From the NCBI GenBank assembly GCA_041913505.1, contig JAYSFC010000036.1, positions 1-30,163 on the forward strand: 30,163 nucleotides of DNA. The letters run 5' to 3'. The stretch is from JAYSFC01 sp041913505. Lineage in GTDB: Bacteria; Pseudomonadota; Gammaproteobacteria; Burkholderiales; Burkholderiaceae_C. Below, one piece after another: positions 1-8,211 of this stretch. A program made the position numbers and the translations under genes. Numbering within the stretch: position 1 is the first letter of the stretch; every line of letters starts with the position of its first letter. The notes below the pieces were generated by a model. It saw only the letters and a program-made list of their open reading frames with translations, did no database searches and was not told the DNA's origin.

Positions 1-787
1 TGCGGTTGATCTCGAACACGCGCTCGAAACCGCCCACCAGCAGGCGCTTGAGGTAGAGCTCGGGCGCGATGCGCAGGTACATCTCCTGCTCCAGCGCGTT
101 GTGGTGCGTCACGAAGGGCTTGGCGTTGGCTCCGCCCGGGATGGGGTGGAGCATGGGCGTTTCCACTTCCAGGAAGCCATGCTGCACCATGAACTCGCGG
201 ATGCCGCTCACCGCCTTGCTGCGCGCCACGAAGCGCTGGCGCGCGGCATCGTCGGTCATGAGGTCTACGTAGCGCTGGCGGTACTTCACCTCCTGGTCGG
301 CCACGCCGTGGAACTTGTCGGGCATGGGGCGCAGGCTCTTGGTGAGCAGGCGCAGCATGGTGACCTTGACGGACAGCTCGCCGGTCTTGGTCTTCATGAG
401 CGTGCCTTCGGCACCTACGATGTCACCCAGGTCCCAGTGCTTGAATGCAGCGTACACCTCCTCGCCCACGGCATCGCGCGTGACGTAGAGCTGGATGCGG
501 TCGGTGGCATCCAGCACGGTGGCGAAACTGGCCTTGCCCATCACGCGCTTGAGCATCATGCGGCCGGCAACGCTCACGGTGACCGGCTGGGCCTCCAGGG
601 TTTCGGCCGTGACTTCGCCATACTGGTCCTGCAACGTGGCGGCGCGGTGCTGGGGCTTGAAGTCGTTGGGAAACGCCACGCCCTTGCCTTCGGCCTGCTG
701 CGCGCGCAGGGCTTTGAGCTTTTCGCGGCGCTCGGCGATGAGCTGGTTGTCGTCTTGCGGGGCGGTGGCGTGGTTTTGTTCAGACAT
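1..787 (-). CDS. lysS: Lysyl-tRNA synthetase, class II (N-terminal part; runs off window)
   Basis: Charges tRNA-Lys with lysine in the cytoplasm. The start ATG lies at 787-785 and 262 codons are visible before the left edge; the family is about 500 residues, so the C-terminal half is missing here. The visible part begins MSEQNHATAPQDDNQLIAER, continues into the OB-fold anticodon-binding domain (KGVAFPNDF, then VAGRMMLKRVMGKASF), and reaches the class II catalytic core with motif 2 just before the edge (FERVFEINR). The usual LysS signatures KYRQRYVDL and FLEVETPML are both present. It sits 54 bases after the sugar transferase on the same strand, with no obvious terminator between them. No clear Shine-Dalgarno precedes the ATG. 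As a housekeeping gene it marks the conserved flank of the polysaccharide cluster. The identification is firm. Confidence 0.97.
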   Translation of the reverse strand, partial: MSEQNHATAPQDDNQLIAERREKLKALRAQQAEGKGVAFPNDFKPQHRAATLQDQYGEVTAETLEAQPVTVSVAGRMMLKRVMGKASFATVLDATDRIQLYVTRDAVGEEVYAAFKHWDLGDIVGAEGTLMKTKTGELSVKVTMLRLLTKSLRPMPDKFHGVADQEVKYRQRYVDLMTDDAARQRFVARSKAVSGIREFMVQHGFLEVETPMLHPIPGGANAKPFVTHHNALEQEMYLRIAPELYLKRLLVGGFERVFEINR

Positions 788-841
788 AGGTGCCGAGGAT
801 GCGTGGCATGAATGGGGCTGCTGCGAGCCAAACCCGTAATT

Positions 842-1474
842 TTAATCTGCAGGGTCGGGGAGCCTCGTCGGAGGTCGGTTCAATACAGCAAGCACGGTCC
901 ATCCAATGATGCGCATATCCAGCCAGAGAGAGCGTGTGCGCGCGTATTGGCTTGCGTACCGCAGCTTGATGGGAAGGATTCGCTCCACATACTCCCGCTC
1001 TGGATCGATGCTATTGGCAAGCAATTCACTTTCGGCGCGAAATGCGATGGAGGCGAGGTCGGTGATGCCGGGGCGCATCGACAAAACGATGTCGCGCAGA
1101 TGGGCTGGATAGCGCGCTACATAGCGCGGCACTTCGGGGCGGGGGCCCACCACGCTCATGTCGCCGCGCAGCACATTGATGAACTGTGGCAGCTCGTCCA
1201 CTTTGGTGCGACGCAGCCATGCTCCCGAGCGCGTGACGCGCGGATCTGCCCCTATTGTCAATGGCATGCCGGCAGCTTCGGCATCTACATGCATGGTGCG
1301 AAACTTGTAAATGGCAAATAGCCGTCCGCCTTGGCCGACTCGTTGCTGGCGAAAGAGCACGGGCCCCGGCGTATCGAGGCGGATCCACAACGCCACGGCC
1401 CATAGCACGGGGCTCAGCAGCAGCAGGGCCAGTGCCGCAAAAACTATATCGAATAGGCGCTTCGCCACACTCAA
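842..1474 (-). CDS. Small monotopic phosphoglycosyl transferase (PglC/WlbG-type sugar transferase)
   Basis: Bacterial sugar transferase family: moves a sugar phosphate from a UDP-sugar to undecaprenyl phosphate, the first membrane step of glycan assembly. The 210 residues show the family layout: N-terminal KRLFDI, a hydrophobic re-entrant helix at about 10-32, TPGPVLFRQQRVG, FAIYKFRTM, the catalytic Asp-Glu pair D93-E94 in KVDELPQ, and GDMSVVGPRP. The length fits the PglC-like short forms, not the long WcaJ/WbaP forms. Start choice: the TTG at 1474 overlaps the TGA stop of the aminotransferase (TTGA); a GTG two codons in (1468) would be equally good. Last gene of the cluster. Its donor is probably the 4-amino-4,6-dideoxy sugar made by the neighbouring aminotransferase and the WbpM-type dehydratase (inference from context). 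Confidence 0.9.
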   Translation of the reverse strand: MSVAKRLFDIVFAALALLLLSPVLWAVALWIRLDTPGPVLFRQQRVGQGGRLFAIYKFRTMHVDAEAAGMPLTIGADPRVTRSGAWLRRTKVDELPQFINVLRGDMSVVGPRPEVPRYVARYPAHLRDIVLSMRPGITDLASIAFRAESELLANSIDPEREYVERILPIKLRYASQYARTRSLWLDMRIIGWTVLAVLNRPPTRLPDPAD

Positions 1475-2628
1475 CCCAGTGCTTCATGTAGGGCGCCAAT
1501 CACGCGGTCCTGGTCTGCGTCGCTCATCGCGGTGAACAGCGGCAGGCTTAGCATGGACTGGTAGGCTGCGTCGGAGTGAGGGAACATGGCGGGTGTGAGT
1601 TGATAGCGCTCGCGCCAATAGGGATGGCGGTGCAGCGGCACGTAGTGCACGCTGGTGCCTATGCCGCGTTCAGACAGAGTCGCAATTACTTGATCGCGTG
1701 TTGCGCGCGCATCTTCGCGCAGTCGAACCGCGTAGAGGTGCCAGGCGTGCTGATCGCCCTGTGGCGCCTTGGGCGGCAGGGTCAGCGGCAGCCCGTGCAA
1801 CATCTGGCCATAGCGGGTTGCCAATTGCTCGCGCCTGTGCTGAAAACCGCGTAGCCGCTTGAGTTGCTGCAGGCCCAGGGCTGCAGCGATATCGGTGAGG
1901 TTGTACTTGAACCCTGGTGCCACGATTTCGTAGTACCAGCTCGGCACCTTCGCAGTGAAGCGGTCGAAGGCGTCGCGATTGATGCCGTGCAGGCGCATTA
2001 CTTTGGCACGCTCGGCAATTTCAGGGTGACGTGTGACCAACATACCGCCCTCGCCGGTGGTGATGGTTTTGTTGGCGTAAAAGCTGAAGACGGTGGCATC
2101 GCTCTGCAGTGTGCCTACCAGCTGCCCGCCGATCGTTGTGGGCAGCGCATGTGCGGCGTCCTCGACCACTTTCAGGTTGTGCCGGCGGGCGATGCCGAGC
2201 AAAGCTGGCATGTCGGCGCCCAGACCCGCATAGTGCACGGGCAGGAGGCATTTGGTTCGCGGTGTGATCGCGGCTTCCACTGCGTGGGGGGCGATGTTCA
2301 GTGTGACGGGGTCAATATCAACCAGCTTCACATCGGCCCCTAGATAGCGCACGACCTCGGCTGTGGCGGTGAATGTATGCGTGGTGGTGATGACTTCGTC
2401 GCCAGGGCCGATACCCAGCGCCTCGAGCGCGAGGTGAAGGCCGGCGGTGGCGGAGTTGACCGCGATGGATTCGAGCGTCGGGTCCCCCAGAAAGTCGGTG
2501 AACGCCTGCTCAAAGCGCTTGGCTTTAGGACCAGTGGTGATCCAACCGGATCTGAGCGTGTCGACCACCTCGGCAATCTCGTCGTCGCCGATCTGAGGTA
2601 GGGCAAAAGGCAAAAATGGCTGGTTCAT
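1471..2628 (-). CDS. DegT/DnrJ/EryC1/ArnB-family sugar aminotransferase (4-amino-4,6-dideoxy type)
   Basis: PLP-dependent sugar aminotransferase, 385 residues. The PLP lysine is K187 in FYANKTITTGEGG, with EDAAHAL upstream and GFKYNLTDIAAALGL downstream. This pattern is like ArnB/PglE enzymes that aminate C4 of a 4-keto-6-deoxy sugar. A longer reading frame exists (to 2727), but the ATG at 2628 is chosen because it overlaps the preceding methyltransferase stop as ATGA, and the 33 extra residues have no family similarity. With the WbpM-type 4,6-dehydratase upstream in the cluster it could make UDP-4-amino-4,6-dideoxy-HexNAc. No PglD-type acetyltransferase is present; a methyltransferase lies directly upstream instead. 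By position it matches WlbF of Bordetella (recalled). Substrate assignment is inference. Confidence 0.92.
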   Translation of the reverse strand: MNQPFLPFALPQIGDDEIAEVVDTLRSGWITTGPKAKRFEQAFTDFLGDPTLESIAVNSATAGLHLALEALGIGPGDEVITTTHTFTATAEVVRYLGADVKLVDIDPVTLNIAPHAVEAAITPRTKCLLPVHYAGLGADMPALLGIARRHNLKVVEDAAHALPTTIGGQLVGTLQSDATVFSFYANKTITTGEGGMLVTRHPEIAERAKVMRLHGINRDAFDRFTAKVPSWYYEIVAPGFKYNLTDIAAALGLQQLKRLRGFQHRREQLATRYGQMLHGLPLTLPPKAPQGDQHAWHLYAVRLREDARATRDQVIATLSERGIGTSVHYVPLHRHPYWRERYQLTPAMFPHSDAAYQSMLSLPLFTAMSDADQDRVIGALHEALG

Positions 2629-3338
2629 GGGGAGGACGGCAAGGGCTTGGCGATCCAGCACAGCAGGTGTGTGCGCAGCAGCGGCAAGGTGTTGGCACAA
2701 GTGTAGAGCGCAGGGTGCACTCGGCACAGCAGGCGAGCTAATGGCGGTGCCAGTGTTACGCGGCGCGTTATGAACTGCCCGTGCGGAAAGAGTTTACGCA
2801 CACGCGCTAGTGGTACGCCACGCACGTCGGCATTGCGTGGGTTGTCAATGGTGAAGTCGTACCAAAGCACACCTCCGCCAGGCTTTACCCATCGCCACAT
2901 GACATCGGCGAGTTGCTGCTGAAAGGCGTTGTCAAGCAGCGAGGAAAACACGGTGAACTGCAGCACGAGATCAAAGGAGGCCTCTTCGAAAGGCAACTGC
3001 AGCGCATTGCCCTCGATCAGGCGTACTGAGCCGGGCAGACGGGTACGTGCCTCCGCTATACGCTCCGTCAGCAGCTCATTACCAACGACCCGTTCTGGGG
3101 CAGCGCCTAGCATGAGTAATTCCAAAAGGTTGTTGCCAGTGCCGCAGCCCACTTCGAAGATGTCCAAGTGGGTGAGCGAACCTATTCCAGCCTCAAGGAG
3201 CATGCGCAGCATGACCCGTTGTCGCTCTTGCACCCGCTCCTGTACGTCGGGGCAGAAAACTGAATAGCGTTGATTGGAGGTATTGGCTCGGCGCCGATAA
3301 CGCTCACGTATAGCCTCCACTTCTGTATTCTTGTTCAT
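2625..3338 (-). CDS. Class I SAM-dependent methyltransferase
   Basis: 237 residues. A Rossmann-type SAM-binding fold is shown by motif I FEVGCGTGNNL, acidic GNELL after it, and the downstream motifs EGNALQLPF and SFDLVLQFTVFSSLL (Methyltransf_11/25 type). The C-terminus is arginine- and leucine-rich and may touch the membrane. Start ATG is 6 bases after the glycosyltransferase stop; its own stop overlaps the aminotransferase start (ATGA). Placed between a glycosyltransferase and the C4 aminotransferase, it may methylate the sugar made by that pair. An N-methyl on the 4-amino group would mirror the FucNAc4NMe of the Bordetella band A trisaccharide, but target atom and substrate cannot be read from the sequence. 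Confidence 0.88.
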   Translation of the reverse strand: MNKNTEVEAIRERYRRRANTSNQRYSVFCPDVQERVQERQRVMLRMLLEAGIGSLTHLDIFEVGCGTGNNLLELLMLGAAPERVVGNELLTERIAEARTRLPGSVRLIEGNALQLPFEEASFDLVLQFTVFSSLLDNAFQQQLADVMWRWVKPGGGVLWYDFTIDNPRNADVRGVPLARVRKLFPHGQFITRRVTLAPPLARLLCRVHPALYTCANTLPLLRTHLLCWIAKPLPSSP

Positions 3339-3344
3339 TGTGGG

Positions 3345-4583
3345 TTACCGCCTGGCAGTCATCTCGATGGCCGCAAGAAAGCGCTGAGCCAGTACAGGGT
3401 ATATGTGATGCTGTTCGACATACGCTTGGCCATTGCGCCCCATTCGGGCGCGCTCGGAAGGGGGGAGCTGGGCCAAGCGCCGTACCGCAGCAGCCAGTGC
3501 TGAAGGATCCTCGGCAGGAATCGTCATGCCGCAGCCGGCTTCGGCCACAGGATCGTTACCTGCTTCAATACCTGAAATGACGGGCCGGCCCGCCATCATG
3601 TAATCCATGAGCTTGTTGGGGCTGATACCAAAGCGGAATAGTGGCTCACGCTGCAGTCCGATGTAAAGCAGGTCCATTGAGCGCAGCAGCGCGGAGATGG
3701 AGGCCTTGGGAACCGGGTCAAGCATCGTGACCTGCTCAAGGCCAAGTGATTGAACACGCGCGAACAGTGCCGCTTTTTCTGGGCCATTGCCAATCAACAC
3801 CCATTGGACGGGTTCGCCGCGCATCAGTGTGGCCGCGTCCAACATCGTGTCCAGCGCGTTGGCTACACCATGTGCACCAGCATAGGCGACGAGAAGATGC
3901 TGATTTGCTCGCGCTTGTGCGATTGCTTGGACGTGGGCTACCGGGAGTGGCACATCATTGTCGGCAGACCACTCCGATGGATCGATGCCATTAGGGATGT
4001 AAACGAACTTTTGAGGTGCCATGCCGTGTGCTTGCAGGTGCGCATCTGCATGAGGCAGCATTGAAATTACTACATCCGCGTCGCGGCAGCATGTGTTTTC
4101 GGCATGCTGTAGCAGCATGATGAAGGGGTGCCAACGTGACATGCCTCCCAACTCCATCGGCGATAGTGGCCACAGATCGTGAACTTCCCATATCAGCATC
4201 GCACCGTGATGGCGTGCGATGCGTCGTGCCGGATAAATATCCAGCGGGTAGGTCGATGAGGCGATAACTACATCAGGTTTGACGTCCAGCCATTGACGCC
4301 ATTGCTCCAGGCGTTGCAAAAAAGTAAAGATGTTGACCACGCGGCCAACCCCGTTGCCGTGATAGCTGGGCGTTTCGCACCAGATGAAGCGGACTCCATC
4401 AACCAATTCTTCGGTAAAGCGGCCAGTAGCGGCAGGCTGCCGGTTACGTACATGGGCCTGCGATGCGCCTACGAGGGTGACCCGGTGGCCGGCGCGCACC
4501 CATTCGCGGGCCAAATAGTATGGCCGGTACTCCATTCCGTAAGCCGGGCCGCCCACATAGTGATCGATGTAGAGAATGTTCAT
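3345..4583 (-). CDS. GT4-family glycosyltransferase (WbuB/WlbE-like)
   Basis: 412 residues with a GT-B fold. The N-terminal domain opens with MNILYIDHYVGGPAYGMEYR, the glycine-rich start typical of WbuB-like GT4 enzymes, followed by the HDLWPLSP segment. The C-terminal donor domain contains VYIPNGID, WVLIGNGPEK and the nucleotide-sugar site FGISPNKLMDYMMAGRPVIS. The start at 4583 is preferred over two upstream in-frame Met codons (4589 and 4607) because it overlaps the epimerase stop as ATGA. Works on the cytoplasmic face of the inner membrane, adding one sugar to the lipid-linked glycan. Its place right after the 2-epimerase suggests it transfers ManNAc3NAcA or a neighbouring residue; the exact linkage is unknown. 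Confidence 0.9.
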   Translation of the reverse strand: MNILYIDHYVGGPAYGMEYRPYYLAREWVRAGHRVTLVGASQAHVRNRQPAATGRFTEELVDGVRFIWCETPSYHGNGVGRVVNIFTFLQRLEQWRQWLDVKPDVVIASSTYPLDIYPARRIARHHGAMLIWEVHDLWPLSPMELGGMSRWHPFIMLLQHAENTCCRDADVVISMLPHADAHLQAHGMAPQKFVYIPNGIDPSEWSADNDVPLPVAHVQAIAQARANQHLLVAYAGAHGVANALDTMLDAATLMRGEPVQWVLIGNGPEKAALFARVQSLGLEQVTMLDPVPKASISALLRSMDLLYIGLQREPLFRFGISPNKLMDYMMAGRPVISGIEAGNDPVAEAGCGMTIPAEDPSALAAAVRRLAQLPPSERARMGRNGQAYVEQHHIYPVLAQRFLAAIEMTARR

Positions 4584-5677
4584 CCCCATGAGCGTAGGTC
4601 GGTGCACAACCTCTCCACGATCTTGGATGCCGCATCGCCTGCGCCATAGGGCTGAGCGGTTGCTCCGCGCGTTCCCACCGCTGCTAGCACTGCGCTCGCC
4701 ACGGTATCTGCTGCCAAAGGCGGCACCAAGTGGTTCCAGCCAAGTTGTACAAGCTCAACCCACTCCGTCTCATTGCGCAGCGTGACACAAGGAATGCCGA
4801 AAAAGAAAGCCTCTTTTTGAATACCGCCTGAGTCCGTTGCGATGACGGATGCGCTACTTTCTAGTCTGACCATGTCGAGGTAGCCGACGGGGTCAATTAG
4901 CTTGAAGCGTTCCGGATGCGGCGGGAGAAGTCCTAATGCGGCCATGCTCTTGCGGGTACGCGGATGCAAGGGCCACACGATGGGGAGTTCTCGAGAAACA
5001 TGCTGTAGACCCTCCACTATGGCTACCAAGCGCGAGGGATCGTCAGTGTTCTCGGCACGATGCATGGTGGCAAGAACGAATTCGCCGGGTTTTAAACCAA
5101 GGTTTTCAAGAATCGCAGATCGCTGGTGCGCATGCTCGCGAAAGCGCAGCGAAGCATCAAGCATGACATCGCCGACCAGCACGCAATTTGCAGAGTTCAG
5201 TCCTTCGTGTGCGAGATTGGTCATGGCTGCCTCTGTCGGCGCAAACAGCCAGTTGCTGGCGTGATCGGTCAGCACGCGGTTGATCTCTTCAGGCATGGTG
5301 CGATTGAAAGAGCGCAGCCCCGATTCGACGTGGGCGACAGGGATGTTCAGCTTGGCAGCCGCTAACGCTCCAGCCAGCGTTGAATTGGTGTCACCATAGA
5401 CTAGTACTGCATCGGGCTGCTCGGCGAGCAGTACTTGTTCGATACGCTCCAATTGACGCCCTGTCATCGCCCCATGCGATCCGCCTCCCAATCCCAGGTT
5501 GTACGCTGGCGTGGGAATGTTCAATTCCTCGAAGAAGACAGCAGACATGTTGGCGTCGAAATGTTGGCCGGTATGCAGCAGGACCTCTCGAATACCTTCG
5601 GTTTGGGTGAGGGCGTAGCTGACAGCGGCGGCCTTGATGAACTGAGGGCGGGCGCCAAGGACCGTGATGATTTTCAT
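4580..5677 (-). CDS. wbpI: Non-hydrolysing UDP-sugar 2-epimerase, WbpI/WlbD type (WecB family)
   Basis: 365 residues of the WecB superfamily, which inverts C2 of UDP-GlcNAc-type sugars. The N-terminal loop reads GARPQFIK (8-15), as in WbpI/WlbD, where E. coli WecB has GTRPEAIK. Further motifs: HTGQHFDANMS, HGAMTGRQLERIE, VYGDTNSTLAGALAAAKL, HVESGLRSFNR, MPEEINRVLTDH, TMHRAENTD and SDSGG-like ATDSGGIQKEAFF. Neighbours that make UDP-GlcNAc(3NAc)A (WbpA, B, E and D homologues) fit the WbpI reaction, giving UDP-2,3-diacetamido-2,3-dideoxy-mannuronate. First gene after the internal terminator, so it probably has its own promoter in the 260-base AT-rich gap before it. Pipelines may label it wecB; the WbpI assignment is my inference from motif and context. 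Confidence 0.93.
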   Translation of the reverse strand: MKIITVLGARPQFIKAAAVSYALTQTEGIREVLLHTGQHFDANMSAVFFEELNIPTPAYNLGLGGGSHGAMTGRQLERIEQVLLAEQPDAVLVYGDTNSTLAGALAAAKLNIPVAHVESGLRSFNRTMPEEINRVLTDHASNWLFAPTEAAMTNLAHEGLNSANCVLVGDVMLDASLRFREHAHQRSAILENLGLKPGEFVLATMHRAENTDDPSRLVAIVEGLQHVSRELPIVWPLHPRTRKSMAALGLLPPHPERFKLIDPVGYLDMVRLESSASVIATDSGGIQKEAFFFGIPCVTLRNETEWVELVQLGWNHLVPPLAADTVASAVLAAVGTRGATAQPYGAGDAASKIVERLCTDLRSWG

Positions 5678-5820
5678 GCGTTGCAGAATCTTTTAAGAGC
5701 AGATGTTTCTGCGGCCTGTTCCTATGGTTGCCGCGCAGTATGAGGAAAATGGAATATGGTTTGAACTTATTGCATGATTTATGCAGTGGTTTTGTGCATG
5801 CTTACAATTTGCATAAAGGT
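5678..5820 (-). promoter_or_regulatory. AT-rich promoter-like region before the 2-epimerase, with TGCAT/ATGCA motif cluster
   Basis: The gap upstream of the epimerase ATG is clearly AT-richer than the genes around it. On the minus strand one sees TTGTAA followed 18 bases later by CATAAA, and closer to the gene TTCAAA, 17 bases, CATACT; either could be a weak sigma-70 promoter. Four TGCA cores occur within 46 bases (5771, 5782, 5795, 5810), forming the inverted pairs TGCAT-gattt-ATGCA and TTATGCA-N24-TGCATAA, which look operator-like. No good Shine-Dalgarno is seen right before the ATG. Promoter positions are not certain. Confidence 0.4.
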
Positions 5821-5824
5821 GTAT

Positions 5825-5850
5825 AAAAATACCCCGCTACTTGCAGGGGT
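5825..5850 (-). terminator. Rho-independent terminator inside the polysaccharide cluster
   Basis: Read on the minus strand, ACCCC-tGC-AAGTA-GC-GGGGT forms a short GC-rich stem with a one-base bulge, immediately followed by ATTTTTAT. It lies 88 bases after the stop of the glycosyltransferase at 5939 and splits the cluster into two transcription units, with the 2-epimerase group downstream. Confidence 0.7.
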
Positions 5851-5938
5851 GGGTGCCTCAAGCGCGCTATCTGCTCGCGATGCAGGGAGATGCGTGACAG
5901 TCGGATTACCGAAGCAGGGGCAGAAAGAGTTCATCCGT

Positions 5939-7024
5939 TCATGCAGACAACAGTTCGCGGTAGACAAGTTCAAGCCTGTCGACGCACTTTGACCAAGAAT
6001 ATTGTGACATTACAAATGAGCGTCCCGCGCGGCCAAAGCGTTCGCGAGCTTCTGAGTCAATTGTGAGCTCGCGCAGTGCGGCTTGCAAAGCGAGCACGTC
6101 ACCAACAGGCACGATGAGCCCTGTATTGCGGTTGTCCACTACCTCCGGCAGCCCACCCGCACTACTGACCACGACTGGGAGGCCGCTGGCACTGGCCTCG
6201 ACTACAGCAACGCCAAAGCTCTCATGCCGGCTGGCTGCGACGTATATATCAAATTGAGCGAGCCACTTTGGAACTTCCGAATGCGGGACGGCACCGACAA
6301 ATTGAACATGATCCTTAATGCCAAGGCTCACTGCTAGCATCTTCAGGGCTTCACGATCTGGGCCGTCACCGACGATTACCAGCCGCGCATCCGGGTGACA
6401 CATATGTACCTGTGGATCGGCTATCAGGCCAGAAAATGCGCGCAGTAGTAGATCCACACCATAGGTCGAAGCCAATCCCTTTACTGTGCCCACGGTGAAT
6501 GGGCCAGGGGGGCGCGGTGCGGGCAGGAAGCGCTCCATGTCAACACCAAAAGGCGTCACGGCAATGCGTTTAAGTTCTGGTACCAGGGTTTGCGTGCGCA
6601 CTGCCATAGCCCTGCTGGTAGATGCTATGGCAGTTGCAGCAAGGAGGTTACGCCGTAGCCAGGCTCGATGCAGAGGCCCATACTCCGGGAATTCATAAAT
6701 ATCGCTGCCCCAAACCGACAGCAATGTCGGCTTGAAATTGCTCAGAGCTGCAGTACTACCGTAGCCGGTTGCGTAATGCGCGTGCAATAAATCGGCTTGC
6801 CACTCCCGGAGGTGGCGGCGCACCGTTCTGGCATTAAGGAGATAGCCGGCCCCTCGCAAGTTCGGCAGCCATTGACGTTCGATCGCAGGGTCGAGCAGCG
6901 TGTCAGTACAGGGGTGCTGTGAGAGCAAGCTCACATGATGCCCCCGCGCGATGAGGGCATTGGCCCATCGTTGCAGATGGATGGAAGCGGCTGCACCGAG
7001 CAGCGAAATGCGAAGTGGCTTCAC
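5939..7024 (-). CDS. GT4-family glycosyltransferase
   Basis: 361 residues, GT-B fold. N-terminal KPLRISLLGAAASIHLQRWA is the acceptor-domain start seen in many LPS GT4 enzymes; HAHYATGYGS and VWGSDIYEFP follow. The donor domain has VTPFGVDMERF, GDGPDREALK and the EX7E motif in HESFGVAVVEASASGLPVV. The start codon is GTG at 7024, only 2 bases after the flippase stop (TAA at 7029-7027), so translation is probably coupled. Last gene before the internal terminator. It belongs to the three-gene insert (methyltransferase, flippase, glycosyltransferase) that interrupts the wlb-like order, and has visibly lower GC than the housekeeping genes. Acceptor and donor sugars are unknown. Confidence 0.92.
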   Translation of the reverse strand: MKPLRISLLGAAASIHLQRWANALIARGHHVSLLSQHPCTDTLLDPAIERQWLPNLRGAGYLLNARTVRRHLREWQADLLHAHYATGYGSTAALSNFKPTLLSVWGSDIYEFPEYGPLHRAWLRRNLLAATAIASTSRAMAVRTQTLVPELKRIAVTPFGVDMERFLPAPRPPGPFTVGTVKGLASTYGVDLLLRAFSGLIADPQVHMCHPDARLVIVGDGPDREALKMLAVSLGIKDHVQFVGAVPHSEVPKWLAQFDIYVAASRHESFGVAVVEASASGLPVVVSSAGGLPEVVDNRNTGLIVPVGDVLALQAALRELTIDSEARERFGRAGRSFVMSQYSWSKCVDRLELVYRELLSA

Positions 7025-7026
7025 CG

Positions 7027-8211
7027 TTACGCTTCCGGCACTGCACCCAGTACCTTACGCCAAGTGAGCGCAGCAGCTGTCCATGCGGCGGTTGCCCACA
7101 CGGTACATACAGGCAGCAGTCCATCCACTGGCCATAGTGCAGCACTGGCCAGTAGAACAATCCAGCGGGCCACCTCTCCATGTACCATGATCCACGGCTG
7201 GCCGAGCGCATGCGCCTGCACGCTGAGCAGCCGCAAGGCTGCTTCGGCGGCCGCGCCGGTTAGCAGGACGGCTAGCGCCAAAGTGACTCCCGTGTAGTCG
7301 GGGCCCAGGCCGAGATCGGGCCACACTGAAGACAGCGAGGCGACAGCGCCAGCAATCATCAATCCAGCAGATGCAAGTGCGATGGCCGCACGGCGAGCCA
7401 TCGAGGCCGCCGGTTGCTCCATCCAGTGTCGCAATAGCACTGGAGCGGCATAACTGATTGGAGTCAGTGGCATCTGCATTAGAGTCATCGCCATCGTAAA
7501 TTGACCAAGCACCTCTGAACCATTGTGATGCTCTACCCAGCGCTGTACAGCTACAGTCGCAGCCGTTGAAAGTGCCGCGATCAACCATGCAGCAAGACCA
7601 TAATGAACCAGCGCGCGCCAGCCGGTTGCAACATGCGGTGTTGCAACCGGCGTACTTCTTAATTGCGCCCAAGACAGTGCCGCCGCGACAGAGAAGATCA
7701 GTGCGAACAAAGGGGGCCATGAAAGGGGGCTTATTAAATGGGAGAATATCAGTGCTGTCACGCCTGCCAGCATCAGCCACTGGGGTATCGCTGTAATTAG
7801 ATTGAATAAGATTAAGCGATCCCGCACAAGCAGAATTGAGCGTAGCTGGCTGTACGCGACGCATGCGGCCACTGCCAAAGCATAAAGCGCTATAATTTCA
7901 AAGCTACTCTCGGGGTGGCTCAGCACTATGTAAGCGACCGTTAAGGGGAGCGCAACAAGAGCGGAACCCGTAGCCCAGCGTAATGCTGTGCGGAGGTCAA
8001 GTAGTCCAGCTTTTACGTGAAAAAAAAGGGCCTGTGGCAGGCCAAACATCGCAAAGGCTGCAACGAATTCGACCTCGGCCTTGACACGGCTGAATGCTCC
8101 TTGGGCCGAAGCGCCCTCGTAAGCACCGAGCATCAGTGTGGCCAATAATACGGAAATGGCGCCGCCCCCTTGCAGGCCGATTGCCACCAGCAATTGGCGC
8201 CGTAGTGTCAT
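7027..8211 (-). CDS. Wzx-like lipid-linked oligosaccharide flippase (MOP superfamily)
   Basis: 394 residues, almost wholly hydrophobic, with roughly 11-12 predicted membrane helices by eye. N-terminal QLLVAIGLQGGGAISVLLATLMLGAYEG and MFGLPQALFFHVKAG resemble the first helices of polysaccharide flippases of the Wzx/MATE-like group, and GQFTMAMTLMQMPLTPIS resembles the helix 7-8 region. It is slightly short for Wzx (usually 400-480). It would move the undecaprenyl-linked glycan across the inner membrane. The ATG overlaps the preceding methyltransferase stop (ATGA). No Wzy polymerase accompanies it, so the glycan may be transferred as a single short unit, or polymerised by a gene elsewhere. A Wzy identity for this ORF was considered but the N-terminal pattern favours a flippase. 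Confidence 0.75.
   Translation of the reverse strand: MTLRRQLLVAIGLQGGGAISVLLATLMLGAYEGASAQGAFSRVKAEVEFVAAFAMFGLPQALFFHVKAGLLDLRTALRWATGSALVALPLTVAYIVLSHPESSFEIIALYALAVAACVAYSQLRSILLVRDRLILFNLITAIPQWLMLAGVTALIFSHLISPLSWPPLFALIFSVAAALSWAQLRSTPVATPHVATGWRALVHYGLAAWLIAALSTAATVAVQRWVEHHNGSEVLGQFTMAMTLMQMPLTPISYAAPVLLRHWMEQPAASMARRAAIALASAGLMIAGAVASLSSVWPDLGLGPDYTGVTLALAVLLTGAAAEAALRLLSVQAHALGQPWIMVHGEVARWIVLLASAALWPVDGLLPVCTVWATAAWTAAALTWRKVLGAVPEA

Noticed and set aside
101..811. A 236-codon plus-strand frame opposite lysS
   Set aside because: Antisense to a clear lysS; rich in His and Gly, no recognisable domain.
5774..5992. A 72-codon plus-strand frame, and a 64-codon minus-strand frame (5779-5973), in the gap before the epimerase
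   Set aside because: No ribosome site, no codon bias and no known features; both overlap the terminator and the end of the glycosyltransferase gene.
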